The position numbers and the translations under genes were made by a program. Shown here piece by piece: positions 20,340 to 31,900 of a stretch of 34,358 nt of DNA. Positions within the stretch are counted from its first letter, which is position 1. Each line of letters begins with the position of its first letter. The stretch is from an uncultured Oscillospiraceae bacterium (GTDB lineage: Bacteria; Bacillota; Clostridia; Oscillospirales; Oscillospiraceae), in NCBI GenBank assembly GCA_947626845.1, contig CANQTW010000027.1, forward strand, positions 1-34,358, in the 5' to 3' direction. Under the pieces are notes generated by a model. That model had not been told where the DNA came from and searched no databases. It worked only from the letters and a program-made list of their open reading frames with translations.

Positions 20340-20372
20340 GGCGGCAGGTACGCCTTGTTTTACCGTGCCGCC
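20340..20372 (+). promoter_or_regulatory. 5' leader hairpin of the glycogen operon
   Basis: ggcggcaggta (20340-20350) pairs with taccgtgccgcc (20361-20372) except for one bulged G; the loop is cgccttgttt. It begins within a few bases of the predicted transcript start. It could stabilise the mRNA or bind a regulator. It does not match a riboswitch I recognise. Confidence 0.5.
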
Positions 20373-20433
20373 GATTGGGAGAGCCACTGCCATTATTAAT
20401 ATCTACAAGTGAATAACTACATAAGAGGTTGTA

Positions 20434-22335
<1,902 letters not shown>

Positions 22336-22412
22336 ATAAGGGAGGGCAAAAGCCGTCCCGTCCCCATGACGCTTGGGCGTATAAAGGTAAAAATTCATTC
22401 AAGGAGACTCAC

Positions 22413-24830
22413 ATGTTCAAGGACAAAAAAGATTTCACAAGACAGCTTGAGGCCGCCGCGGTGGCCAACTTCGGCAAGACCTTCGCAAAGCTGGAGCCGA
22501 GGCTCAAATACCAGACCCTGGCGAAGCTCATCGCCAACAACGCCCGCAATGTCCGCGTCGTCAGCGACGAGACACGTACCGAGGAGAAGAAGCGCGTCTA
22601 CTATTTCTCCATGGAGTTCCTCATGGGCAAGCTCCTGGAGAACTACATCATGAACTTCGGCATCAAGGATATCGTGGAGGAGGGCCTGGCCGACTACGGC
22701 GTGACCATCGCCGAGCTGGCCGCCGAGGAGGTAGACCCCGGCCTTGGCAACGGCGGCCTTGGAAGGCTTGCCGCCTGCTTCATCGACTCTCTGGCCAGCC
22801 TTGGCTATATCGGCCAGGGCAACGGCATCCGCTACCGCTACGGCCTTTTCCACCAGCGCATTGAAAAGGGCTGTCAGGTGGAGGACCCGGACAACTGGCT
22901 GGAGGGCGGCTATCCCTGGGAGATCGAGCGGCCTGAGGAGGCCGTGAAGGTGCGCTTCGGCGGCGCCGTTGTCCACAAATATACCGGCAACTCCATGAGC
23001 TATGAGTGGACCGGCGGCGAGGAGATCATCGCCGTCCCCTACGACGTCCCCATCGTGGGCTACGGCGGCAAGACCGTCAACAACCTGCGCCTGTGGTCTG
23101 CCGAGCCTGCCAAGCAGAACTTCGACATGGACGCCTTCAACCGGGGCGACTACGCCGGCGCCATGAAGTTCCGCTCCGACGTGGAGGCCATCACCTCCGT
23201 CCTCTATCCCAACGACAACGCCGACCCCGGCAAGGTCCTGCGCCTGAAGCAGGAATACATGTTCGTGGCCGCCGGCCTCAAGTCCATCCTGAGATATTAT
23301 AAGCGGGAGTACGGCAAACACGCCTGGAAGCGCTTCCCGGAGCTGATCGCCATCCACACCAACGACACCCACCCGGCCCTGTGCGCCCCGGAGCTTTTAA
23401 GGCTCCTCATCGACGAGGAGGGCCTCGATTGGGACACCGCCTGGGAGATCGTCACCAAGTCTATTTCCTACACCAACCACACCATCCTGCCGGAGGCTCT
23501 GGAGAAGTGGCCCATCGAGATGTTCCAGCGGCTCCTGCCCCGCGTCTATGACTTCGTGGCGGAGATAGACCGCCGCTACCGCGAGTCCTTCGCCATGCGT
23601 CGGGAGCAGAACCAGGAGCTTTTGATGAACACCGCCATCCTCTGGGGCGGCCAGGTGCGGATGGCCAATATGTCCGTCATCGCCGGCCACGCCGTCAACG
23701 GCGTCGCCGCGCTCCACACCGAGATCCTCAAAAACGACGTACTGCGCGACTTCTATGCCCTGACGCCGGAGAAGTTCAACAACAAGACCAACGGCGTCAC
23801 CCACCGGCGCTTTTTGGCCCAGGCCAACCCCTCCTACGCGGCCCTCATCACCGAGGCCATCGGGGACAAGTGGTACACCGACGCCATGGAGCTTGAAAAG
23901 CTCAAGGCCTTTGAGGATGACCCCTCGTTCCTGGACAAGGCCGCCCGTTCCAAGGCCAAAAACAAGCAGGTGCTGGCAAAGTATATCAAGGACACCACCG
24001 GCATCATCGTGGATACCGACTCCATCTTCGATATCCAGGTGAAGCGTTTCCACGCCTATAAGCGCCAGCTTCTCAACCTCTTCAAGATCATGGACCTCTA
24101 CAACCACCTGCTGGAGGACCCCAATTTCGACATCCGGCCCACCACCTTCATTTTCGCCGGCAAGGCCGCCCAGGGCTATGAGTTCGCCAAGAACACCATC
24201 CGGCTCGTCAACTCCGTGGCCGATGTCATCAACACCGATTCCCGCGTCCGCGGCAGGATCAGGGTCGTGTTCATCCCCAACTTCTCCGTCTCCAACGGAC
24301 AGCTCATCTATCCCGCGGCGGATATCTCCGAGCAGATATCCACCGCCGGCATGGAGGCCTCCGGCACCGGCTGTATGAAGTTCATGATGAACGGTGCCAT
24401 CACCCTGGGCACCCTGGACGGCGCCAACGTGGAGATCGTGGAGCAGGTGGGCTTTGAGAACGCCGAGATCTTCGGACTCAGGACCGAGGAGATCGCGGAG
24501 CTCAAGCGCAGCTGGAGCTACTTCGCCAAGGGCGAGGTGGACGCCAACGCGCGCCTCCGCCATGTGGTGGATCAGCTGAACGACGGCACCTACGCCAAGC
24601 TGTCCGGCGGCTTTGAGAGCGTCTATTCCAACCTTATGAACTCCAACGACGAGTTCTTTGTCCTGAAGGACTTCCAGCCCTATGTGGACGCCTGGCGCCG
24701 CCTGGAGGAGCTCCACGGCCAGAAGCGCGAATGGTTTAAGAAGTCCGTCCACAACACCGCCTGCTCCGGCATCTTCTCCTCCGACAGGACGATCCGGGAG
24801 TACGCCGACGACGTGTGGAAGCTTAACTAA
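22413..24830 (+). CDS. glgP: Glycogen/starch/alpha-glucan phosphorylase
   Basis: 805 aa GT35 phosphorylase releasing glucose-1-phosphate from the non-reducing ends of glycogen. The PLP lysine is K656 in ASGTGCMKFMMNGAITLGTLDGAN. Other family blocks: DPGLGNGGLGRLAACFIDSLAS, KTNGVTHRRF, VKRFHAYKRQLLN and IPNFSVSNGQLI. AAGGAG lies 6-8 nt before the ATG. It sits 78 bp after glgB. A 12-bp hairpin and a repeat element follow, so the upstream glgB-glgP pair may be partly uncoupled from glgC. Confidence 0.96.
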   Translation: MFKDKKDFTRQLEAAAVANFGKTFAKLEPRLKYQTLAKLIANNARNVRVVSDETRTEEKKRVYYFSMEFLMGKLLENYIMNFGIKDIVEEGLADYGVTIAELAAEEVDPGLGNGGLGRLAACFIDSLASLGYIGQGNGIRYRYGLFHQRIEKGCQVEDPDNWLEGGYPWEIERPEEAVKVRFGGAVVHKYTGNSMSYEWTGGEEIIAVPYDVPIVGYGGKTVNNLRLWSAEPAKQNFDMDAFNRGDYAGAMKFRSDVEAITSVLYPNDNADPGKVLRLKQEYMFVAAGLKSILRYYKREYGKHAWKRFPELIAIHTNDTHPALCAPELLRLLIDEEGLDWDTAWEIVTKSISYTNHTILPEALEKWPIEMFQRLLPRVYDFVAEIDRRYRESFAMRREQNQELLMNTAILWGGQVRMANMSVIAGHAVNGVAALHTEILKNDVLRDFYALTPEKFNNKTNGVTHRRFLAQANPSYAALITEAIGDKWYTDAMELEKLKAFEDDPSFLDKAARSKAKNKQVLAKYIKDTTGIIVDTDSIFDIQVKRFHAYKRQLLNLFKIMDLYNHLLEDPNFDIRPTTFIFAGKAAQGYEFAKNTIRLVNSVADVINTDSRVRGRIRVVFIPNFSVSNGQLIYPAADISEQISTAGMEASGTGCMKFMMNGAITLGTLDGANVEIVEQVGFENAEIFGLRTEEIAELKRSWSYFAKGEVDANARLRHVVDQLNDGTYAKLSGGFESVYSNLMNSNDEFFVLKDFQPYVDAWRRLEELHGQKREWFKKSVHNTACSGIFSSDRTIREYADDVWKLN

Positions 24831-24857
24831 ATTGAAAAGGGCGGCGCCCTTTTCAAT
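24831..24857 (+). terminator. Hairpin directly after glgP
   Basis: attgaaaagggc (24831-24842), loop ggc, gcccttttcaat (24846-24857): perfect 12-bp stem starting right after the stop codon. No T tract follows, so it may be an mRNA-stabilising or partial terminator. Confidence 0.55.
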
Positions 24858-24861
24858 TTAA

Positions 24862-24998
24862 GGGGAACGTGCGGAAGATTTTTCTGAATTTCGCGAAATT
24901 CAGAAAAATCTCCCTGCCGTCACGCCGCGCGCACCGCAAAGCGGCACACTTGCGTGACAAAAGGGATTTTTTCCGACGTACATGCCGCCGGAAAAAAT
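24862..24998 (-). repeat. Composite repeat between glgP and glgC, inverted relative to 17872-18112
   Basis: Read in reverse complement it has the order of the 17872-18112 element: the tttttccg/cgg hairpin (24966-24978/24986-24998), ttgtcacgc, the gcgcgcggcgtgacggcaggg segment split around 24920-24935, a perfect 16-bp hairpin (24876-24891/24896-24911), then cgcacgttcccc. The family B insert present in the other copy is absent here. The remaining bases to the glgC start are AT-rich with no gene. Confidence 0.75.
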
Positions 24999-25079
24999 AT
25001 TATAAAAAATATTAATAAGGTCAAGCAAAGCTCAGAGCTTGGTAATATAAATAAATATTTATATAAGGGAGGTCTCCTT

Positions 25080-26219
25080 GTGGTAAACAAAAAACCGTTT
25101 ATAGCCATGCTGCTCGCGGGAGGGCAGGGCAGCAGGCTGGGTGCTCTCACAAAGCACATCGCGAAACCCGCCGTCTCCTTCGGCGGTAAGTACCGTATCA
25201 TTGACTTCGCCCTCTCCAACTGCGCCAACTCCAATATCGACACCGTGGGCGTGCTGACCCAGTACAGGCCGTACCTGCTGAATACCTATATCGGCACCGG
25301 CTCCTCCTGGGACCTGGACTCCCATGACGGCGGCGTCGCCATCCTCCCCCCCTACGCCACCGAGACCGGCGGCCAGTGGTACGCCGGCACGGCGGACGCC
25401 ATCTATCAGAACCTGGACTACATAAACCTCTACGATCCCGACTACGTGATCATCCTCTCCGGCGACCACATCTACCGTATGGACTACCGGAAGATGCTCC
25501 GCACCCATATCGAGAACAACGCGGACCTGACCATCGCCGTCATGACCGTCCCCTGGGAGGAGGCCCCGCGTCTGGGCATCCTGGCCGCCGACGAGACCGG
25601 CAAGATCTACGACTTCGAGGAAAAGCCCGCCAAGCCCAAGTCCAACCTTGCCTCTATGGGCATCTATATCTTCTCCAAGAAGGTGCTGGAGGACTCCCTG
25701 ATCGCCGACTCCCGTGACGCCGACTCGGAGCACGACTTCGGCAAGAACATCATCCCCACCCTGCTGGCCCAGGGCAAGCGCCTCTTTGTCCACCGCTTTG
25801 AGGGCTTCTGGAAGGACGTGGGAACCATCCCCACCTTCCACGAGACCAGCATGGACCTTCTGGAGGCCGAGCCCCAGTTCGACCTGATGAGCGAGGACTT
25901 CCCCACGCTCACCCAGGACGATTCCCTGCCGCCCCATTATGTGGGCCCCAAGGGGAGCGTGGACCGGGCCTTCGTGGCCAACGGCTCCATCATCCTGGGG
26001 CGGGTGGAGCACTCCATCATCTCCAAGGGCTGCACCATCGAGGAGGGCGCCGAGGTAGTGGACTCCATTCTCCTGCCTGACGTCACCGTTGAAAAGGGCG
26101 CCAAGGTCGTTCGGGCCATCGTGGGCGAGGGCGCCACCGTCAAGGCGAAGGCCGTGTTCGGCTCCGCCGATACCAATGTGCCCATTGCGGTTGTCGGCGA
26201 CGACGCCGTTGTTGAATAA
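25080..26219 (+). CDS. glgC: Glucose-1-phosphate adenylyltransferase, catalytic subunit
   Basis: 379 aa, the usual GlgC length. It makes ADP-glucose from glucose-1-phosphate and ATP, the committed step of glycogen synthesis. The nucleotide-binding signature is AGGQGSRLG (13-21) with K29; [35 protein letters not shown] and [11 protein letters not shown] follow, then a C-terminal left-handed beta-helix. The start is the GTG at 25080: AAGGGAGGT (25065-25073) is 6 nt upstream, the length fits, and the in-frame extension to 24954 falls in the repeat. The stop is 15 bp before glgD. Confidence 0.95.
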   Translation: MVNKKPFIAMLLAGGQGSRLGALTKHIAKPAVSFGGKYRIIDFALSNCANSNIDTVGVLTQYRPYLLNTYIGTGSSWDLDSHDGGVAILPPYATETGGQWYAGTADAIYQNLDYINLYDPDYVIILSGDHIYRMDYRKMLRTHIENNADLTIAVMTVPWEEAPRLGILAADETGKIYDFEEKPAKPKSNLASMGIYIFSKKVLEDSLIADSRDADSEHDFGKNIIPTLLAQGKRLFVHRFEGFWKDVGTIPTFHETSMDLLEAEPQFDLMSEDFPTLTQDDSLPPHYVGPKGSVDRAFVANGSIILGRVEHSIISKGCTIEEGAEVVDSILLPDVTVEKGAKVVRAIVGEGATVKAKAVFGSADTNVPIAVVGDDAVVE

Positions 26220-26234
26220 GGAGGGTGTGAAATA

Positions 26235-27317
26235 ATGGATAGAGTAATCGGACTTATCGCCGCCAACTTTGAGACAAAGGGCATGGGCGAGCTGACGGAG
26301 GACCGTACCATCGGCTCCCTTCCCTACGGCGGCAACTACCGTGTCATCGACTTCCCCCTCTCCAACATGGTCAACTCCGGCATCAACACCATCGGCCTCA
26401 TCACGCCCTACAAGTACCGCTCCATCATCGACCATGTGGGCGCGGGCAAGGCGTGGGATCTGGATCGGAAGAACGGCGGACTTTTCGTCCTGCCCGGCTC
26501 CGTTTTCGGCGTACACAGTGAGAACAGCCACTTCCTCCTCCGCGATATCCGCCGCAACACCATCTACCTTGAGCGCAGTCCGGCCCCCTATATCCTGGTG
26601 ACCGCCGCCAACGTCATTTCCCACATGGACTACCGGCCCCTGATTATGGAGCACATCAAGTCCGGCGCGGACATCACCATGGTCTACAACACCGCGGACC
26701 GGGACGAGCCCCACAGGCTGGGCGTCACCGTGGAGAACGGCCGTGTCGTGGGCTTCAAGCCCAACCCCAAAAAGTACGAGGACGCCATGCTGGACACCTT
26801 CGTCATCTCCCGCGATCTTCTCATGAAGATCATGGAGTGGTACGCCGCCATCGACTACCTGGATTTCTTCGAGGCCATCGAGGGCGACCTGGACAAGATG
26901 GACGTCCGTGCCTATAAGTACGAGGGCTACGCCCGCCAGATGTTCACCAGCCGCGACTACTTTGAGTACTCCATGGAGGTCCTCAATCTGGACGTGGCCG
27001 CTGAGCTTTTCAGCCGCGAGCGCCCCATCGCCACCAAGGCCGCCGAGGCCGCGCCCGCCAAGTACCTGGAGGGCGCCAAGGTGAAAAACTCCATGGTCTC
27101 CGAGGGCTCCCTCATCCAGGGCGAGGTGGATCATTCCATCCTCTTCCGGGGCGTGAAGGTCGGCAAGGGCGCCAAGGTGAAAAACTCCATCATCATGCAG
27201 CACTGCGTCATCGAGGACGGCGCCGTGGTGGAGAACGTCATCCTTGACAAGTCCCAGGTGATTCGCGCCGGCGCCGTCATCAAGGGCACCGGAGATACCA
27301 CCTTTATCAAGTCGTGA
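26235..27317 (+). CDS. glgD: Glucose-1-phosphate adenylyltransferase, GlgD-type subunit
   Basis: 360 aa paralogue of GlgC. It keeps the adenylyltransferase fold (NYRVIDFPLSNMVNSGI, DYRPLIMEHI, beta-helix C-terminus with EVDHSILFRGVKVG), but the catalytic glycine-rich loop is replaced by GLIAANFETKGMGELTEDR, as in the non-catalytic GlgD subunits of Firmicutes that pair with GlgC and raise its activity. AGGAGGGTG precedes the ATG. It lies between glgC and glgA, the common order. Confidence 0.94.
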   Translation: MDRVIGLIAANFETKGMGELTEDRTIGSLPYGGNYRVIDFPLSNMVNSGINTIGLITPYKYRSIIDHVGAGKAWDLDRKNGGLFVLPGSVFGVHSENSHFLLRDIRRNTIYLERSPAPYILVTAANVISHMDYRPLIMEHIKSGADITMVYNTADRDEPHRLGVTVENGRVVGFKPNPKKYEDAMLDTFVISRDLLMKIMEWYAAIDYLDFFEAIEGDLDKMDVRAYKYEGYARQMFTSRDYFEYSMEVLNLDVAAELFSRERPIATKAAEAAPAKYLEGAKVKNSMVSEGSLIQGEVDHSILFRGVKVGKGAKVKNSIIMQHCVIEDGAVVENVILDKSQVIRAGAVIKGTGDTTFIKS

Positions 27318-27336
27318 GCCGCTGATTTCCGCCTGT

Positions 27337-27360
27337 CCCCTCCCCACCTTTGGGGAGGGG
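27337..27360. repeat. GC-rich hairpin between glgD and glgA
   Basis: cccctcccca (27337-27346), loop cctt, tggggagggg (27351-27360): perfect 10-bp stem 12 bases before the glgA ribosome binding site. It may tune relative expression. Confidence 0.7.
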
Positions 27361-27388
27361 CAGAGTAAAACAGGAGGATAAACCGAAA

Positions 27389-28888
27389 ATGAGGAGAAAA
27401 CTCAGAGTTCTTTTCGCCGCCTATGAGGCCGTGCCCTTCATGAAGACCGGAGGCCTGGGCGACGTGGGCGGCTCCTTGCCCCAGGCGCTGAAGGAGGCCG
27501 GGTGCGAGTGCCGCGTCATTATCCCCAAGTTCATGACCATCCCCGACGAGTACAAGTCCAAGATGACCCATGTGACGGACTTCTACGTGTCCCTCGGCTG
27601 GCGCAATGTCTATTGCGGCATCGAGAAGCTCACCTACAAGGGTGTGGTCTACTACTTTGTGGACAACGAGTACTACTTCAACCGCGAGCGCCCCTACGGC
27701 TATTTCGACGACGGCGAGCGCATCGCCTACTTCTCCAAGGCCATCGTGGAGGCCCTGCAATATCTGCCGGACTTCAAGTGCGACGTGCTCCACTGCAACG
27801 ACTGGCACACCGCCCTGGCCCCCGTGTTCCTGCGGGAGTTCTATCAGGGCCTGCCCCTCTATGAGAACGTCAAGACGGTGTTCTCCGTCCACAACCTGAA
27901 GTTCCAGGGCCAGATGAGCGACTACGTCCTGGGCGATATCCTTGGCCTGTGGGGCATCCCCGCCGCCGCCAGCCAGCTTCGGTGCGACGAGCGGAGCATC
28001 AACTATATGAAGGGCGGCCTTCTGTACGCCGACATCCTCAGCACCGTCTCCAAGACCTACGCCGAGGAGATCAAGACCCCCTTCTTCGGGGAGAAGCTGG
28101 ACTTCATCTTCCGCGACAGGGCCAGCATCCTCTACGGCGTCATGAACGGCATCGACACGCAGGTGTGGAACCCCGCCGCGGATGACCTGATCCCTTACCG
28201 CTTCACCGCCGCGGACCGGACGGGTAAGGCCAAGTGCAAGGCCGAGCTCCAGGCGGAGATGGGCCTGGAGGTGGACCCCGATGTGCCGCTGATCGTCATG
28301 ATTGGCCGCCTTACCGAGCAGAAGGGCATGGACCTTGTCCAGCGCGTCATCGGCGAGATTCTGGACAAGGCTCAGGTCTGCGTCCTGGGCACCGGCGACA
28401 AGCAGTATGAGGACATGCTCAGCTACTACAGCTGGGAGCGCTCCGGACGCTGCGCCGCCTGCATCCGTTTTGACGAGGCCCTCTCCCACCGCCTGTACGC
28501 CGGCGCTGACATGCTGTTGATGCCCAGCCTCTTTGAGCCCTGCGGCCTTAGCCAGATGATCGCCATGCGCTACGGCACCCTGCCCGTGGTGCGGGAGACC
28601 GGCGGTCTAAAGGACTCCGTCGTCCCCTACAACCAGTTCACCGGCGAGGGGACAGGCTTCAGCTTCGCCAACTACAACGCCCACGAGATGCTCTTCACCA
28701 TCCAGAACGCCTGCGAGCTCTATTGGAAAAACCGCGACGCCTGGGAGCGCCTGATGGATAACGCCATGGCCGCCGATTTCAGCTGGGACCGGGCGGCCCA
28801 GGAGTATCTTGCCATGTATCAGCGCACCCATCCGGAGATCGAGCCCTGGGGAAAGAAAAAGGGCGGCCCGGAGGGCGAAGACGAATAA
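27389..28888 (+). CDS. glgA: Glycogen synthase, ADP-glucose dependent (GT5)
   Basis: 499 aa. Adds glucose from ADP-glucose to growing alpha-1,4 chains. KTGGLGDVGGSLPQAL begins at K19 (nucleotide-sugar binding); HCNDWHTALAPVFLRE, VHNLKFQGQM, MIGRLTEQKGMDL and EPCGLSQMIAMRYGTLPVV (E383 onward) complete the GT-B glycogen-synthase pattern. The start is the ATG at 27389 because AGGAGG (27372-27377) precedes it; the in-frame TTG at 27350 lies inside a hairpin. Slightly longer than the roughly 477-aa E. coli enzyme. Confidence 0.95.
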   Translation: MRRKLRVLFAAYEAVPFMKTGGLGDVGGSLPQALKEAGCECRVIIPKFMTIPDEYKSKMTHVTDFYVSLGWRNVYCGIEKLTYKGVVYYFVDNEYYFNRERPYGYFDDGERIAYFSKAIVEALQYLPDFKCDVLHCNDWHTALAPVFLREFYQGLPLYENVKTVFSVHNLKFQGQMSDYVLGDILGLWGIPAAASQLRCDERSINYMKGGLLYADILSTVSKTYAEEIKTPFFGEKLDFIFRDRASILYGVMNGIDTQVWNPAADDLIPYRFTAADRTGKAKCKAELQAEMGLEVDPDVPLIVMIGRLTEQKGMDLVQRVIGEILDKAQVCVLGTGDKQYEDMLSYYSWERSGRCAACIRFDEALSHRLYAGADMLLMPSLFEPCGLSQMIAMRYGTLPVVRETGGLKDSVVPYNQFTGEGTGFSFANYNAHEMLFTIQNACELYWKNRDAWERLMDNAMAADFSWDRAAQEYLAMYQRTHPEIEPWGKKKGGPEGEDE

Positions 28889-28923
28889 TACAGCGAAAAA
28901 CCCATACAGCGAAAACCCGCTTT

Positions 28924-28945
28924 AGGGGGCGGGAAACCGCCCCCT
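28924..28945 (+). repeat. GAAA-tetraloop hairpin upstream of the GH13-GH77 gene
   Basis: agggggcgg (28924-28932), loop gaaa, ccgccccct (28937-28945). It is preceded by two direct copies of cagcgaaaa. It lies in the 90-bp gap after glgA. Confidence 0.65.
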
Positions 28946-28977
28946 GAATCTCATTCATCAAAGGAACCGTTAACTTT

Positions 28978-31900
28978 ATGAGAGCATACCACAACTCCCG
29001 CGAATTAAAATTCCGTTCTCCCTTTGGCGCTGTCGCCCTCGGCGGCGCTGTTTGCGTTTCCATAGACACCTGGGACGGCGAGCCCGAATGGGCGGAGCTG
29101 AGGATCAGGGTAGAAAACAGAAGCGATGACTACTTTGTGATGAACCGGGAGGGCGGACGGTTCACCTTCACCTTCACTCCCGAATCGCCCGAAATCTACT
29201 GGTACAGCTTCATCTTCCACTTTGCCGGCGGCGGATACTGCTGGTACGGCCCCCAGCGGGGGAAAGTGGGCGGCGTCGGCGAGATTTACGACGGCGACTG
29301 CCCGGAGTATCAGGTCACGGCCTATGTGCCCAGAAAGACGCCGGAATGGTACAAAAACGCCATCTGCTACCAGATCTTCCCTGACCGCTTTTTCCGGGGG
29401 AGCGACTGGCGGGAGCGGGCGGCGGAGACGCTTTCCAAAAAGCGAAAAGGCGCCCCCAAGGCGCTGGTGGAGGACTGGGACACCCCCGTCCGCTACGAGC
29501 GTATGCCCGACGGCAGGATCAAAACCTGGGAATTTTACGGCGGCACCCTCACCGGTATCCGGGAGAAGCTGGACTATCTCCAGGGCTTGGGCGTCACGGC
29601 CCTCTACCTCAACCCCATTTTCGAGGCCGTCAGCAACCACCGCTACGACACCGGCGACTACCGGAAGATCGACGGGATGCTGGGGGACGAGGAGAGCTTC
29701 ACCCGACTGTGTCGGGAGGCGGAAAAGCACGGCATCTCCATCATTCTGGACGGCGTTTTCAACCACACCGGCTGTGACAGCAAATACTTCAACAAATTCG
29801 GCAACTACCCCGGCCCCGGCGCCTGCCAGGGTCCGGATTCCAGATATTTCGATTGGTTCAGATTTTACGACTTCCCCAATACATACGAGTGCTGGTGGGG
29901 CGTGGATGACCTTCCCGACGTGGAGGAGCGCAACCCCGATTACCGCCGGTATATCTGCGGCGACGAGGACTCCGTGGTGCGCCACTGGCTGCGCGCCGGA
30001 GCCAAGGGCTGGCGTCTGGACGTGGCCGACGAGCTGCCCGATGACTTCATCGAAAGCATCAAGGCTGCCATCGTGGCCGAGAAGGGCAGCGAGGGCCTGT
30101 TGATGGGGGAAGTCTGGGAGGATGCCTCCAACAAGATCAGCTACGGCGAGCGCCGGCGGTACTTCCTGGGCAGCGAGCTGGACTGCGTTATGAATTATCC
30201 CTTCCGGTACGCCATTCTCTACTACCTCCTGGGCTCCAACTCCGCCCAGAACGTGCTGGAGACCATGCTCTCCATCCAGGAGAACTACCCGCCGGAGAAC
30301 TTCAACGCCAACTTCAACCTGATGGGCAGTCATGACCGAGCCCGCGTTTTTACGGCCCTGGGCGGCGCGCCCGCGCCGGAATCTCTGAACGAGGAACAGA
30401 AATTCCACTACCGCCTTTCCGATCAGCAGCGGGGCCTTGCCAAGGCCAAGCTCTGGCTGCTGGCCCTGATGCAGATGACCCTCCCCGGCGTGCCCTGCAT
30501 CTACTATGGCGACGAGGCCGGCATGGAGGGCTATTCCGACCCCTTCAACCGCGGCCCCTTCCCCTGGGGCCATGAGGATAAGGACTGCTTCACCATCTAC
30601 CGCAACGCCATCAACCTCCGCCGCGCCTTCCCGGAGCTGCCCGACGCCTCCTTCGAGCCCTTCGCCTTCGGCGACGATGTCATCGGCTGGTACAGGTGCT
30701 GGACGGACGAGGGCATCGCTGTCCTCATCAACCGCGGCGGCGAGACACGGGAGGTCGCCGTCGATCTGCGGGGCGAGGAGGTCACCGATATCCTCGGCGG
30801 CGCCCGGTACGAGGTTCGGGAGGGCAAGGTCAACGTCACCCTCTGGTCCCTGGGCTCCGCCATCCTCCACTTCCACAAAAAAGAGCGCCTGGGCCGCCCC
30901 ATGGTTCGGGGCAGCGGCGTGCTGGCCCATATCACCAGCCTCCCCAACGCCAAGGGTACGGGGAACATCGGCCCCTGCGCCAAAAAATTTGTGGATTTCC
31001 TGGCGGAATCCGGCCAGAAATACTGGCAGATCCTCCCCCTGGGCCCCACCGACATGCACGGCTCCCCCTACGCCGGGGCGTCGGCCTTTGCCGGCAATAT
31101 CGCCCTTTTGCCTGAGAGCGAGGAGGAGCTGCGGGCCGCCTTCGCGGACTTCCGGCCCGACGCCGCCTATACGCGGTTCACGGCGGAAAACGCCCGGTGG
31201 CTGGACCCCTACGCCGCCTTTGCCGCCATCAAAAAGACCGTCTCCCACGAGCACCATTCCCGCTGGCCGGAGAAGTACCGCCGGTATGCGCCGGAGCTTT
31301 TAAAGGACAGCGCCTTGGAAAGGGAAGTGGAATTTCAAAAGTTCTGCCAGTACAGATTCGAGCTCGCCTGGCACAGTCTGCGGGCCTACGCCAATAAAAA
31401 GGGCGTCTCCATCATCGGCGACGTCCCCATGTACGTCTCCGCCGACTCCGCCGACGTGTGGGCGGAACCGGAGCAGTTCACGGTGGATGAAAACGGCGAT
31501 GTCCGCCTCATCGCCGGTGTGCCGCCCGCCTGGAACGACGACGGGCAGATTTGGGGCAACCCCCTCTACAACTGGGACGTGATGGGCAAGACCGGCTTCG
31601 ACTGGTGGATGCGCCGGTTCAAGCGGATGCTGGACCTCTATGATTTCACGCGCCTTGACCACTTCATGGGCTTCGAGTCCGCCTGGGCCATCCCGGCGGG
31701 AGGGACCCCCGCGGACGGGCACTGGGTCCTGGGCCCCGGCCTTGCGCTTTTCAAGGCCGCCTATGACCAATTCGGCCCCCTGCCCTTTGTGGCGGAGGAT
31801 TTGGGCGCCATCACCCCGGCCATCCGCGCCCTGCTGAGCCGCTGCGGATTCCTGGGCACCGACATCATGCAGTACCAGAACGGCGGCCCCCTGTACGGCT

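Noticed and set aside
24954-25079. N-terminal extension of GlgC upstream of the GTG at 25080
   Set aside because: It lies in a repeat and AT-rich leader, would make GlgC about 42 residues too long, and a strong ribosome binding site precedes the GTG.
25059-27347. 762-codon open frame on the minus strand opposite glgC and glgD
   Set aside because: Same reason: shadow of two well-supported genes, no recognisable domain and no start signals.
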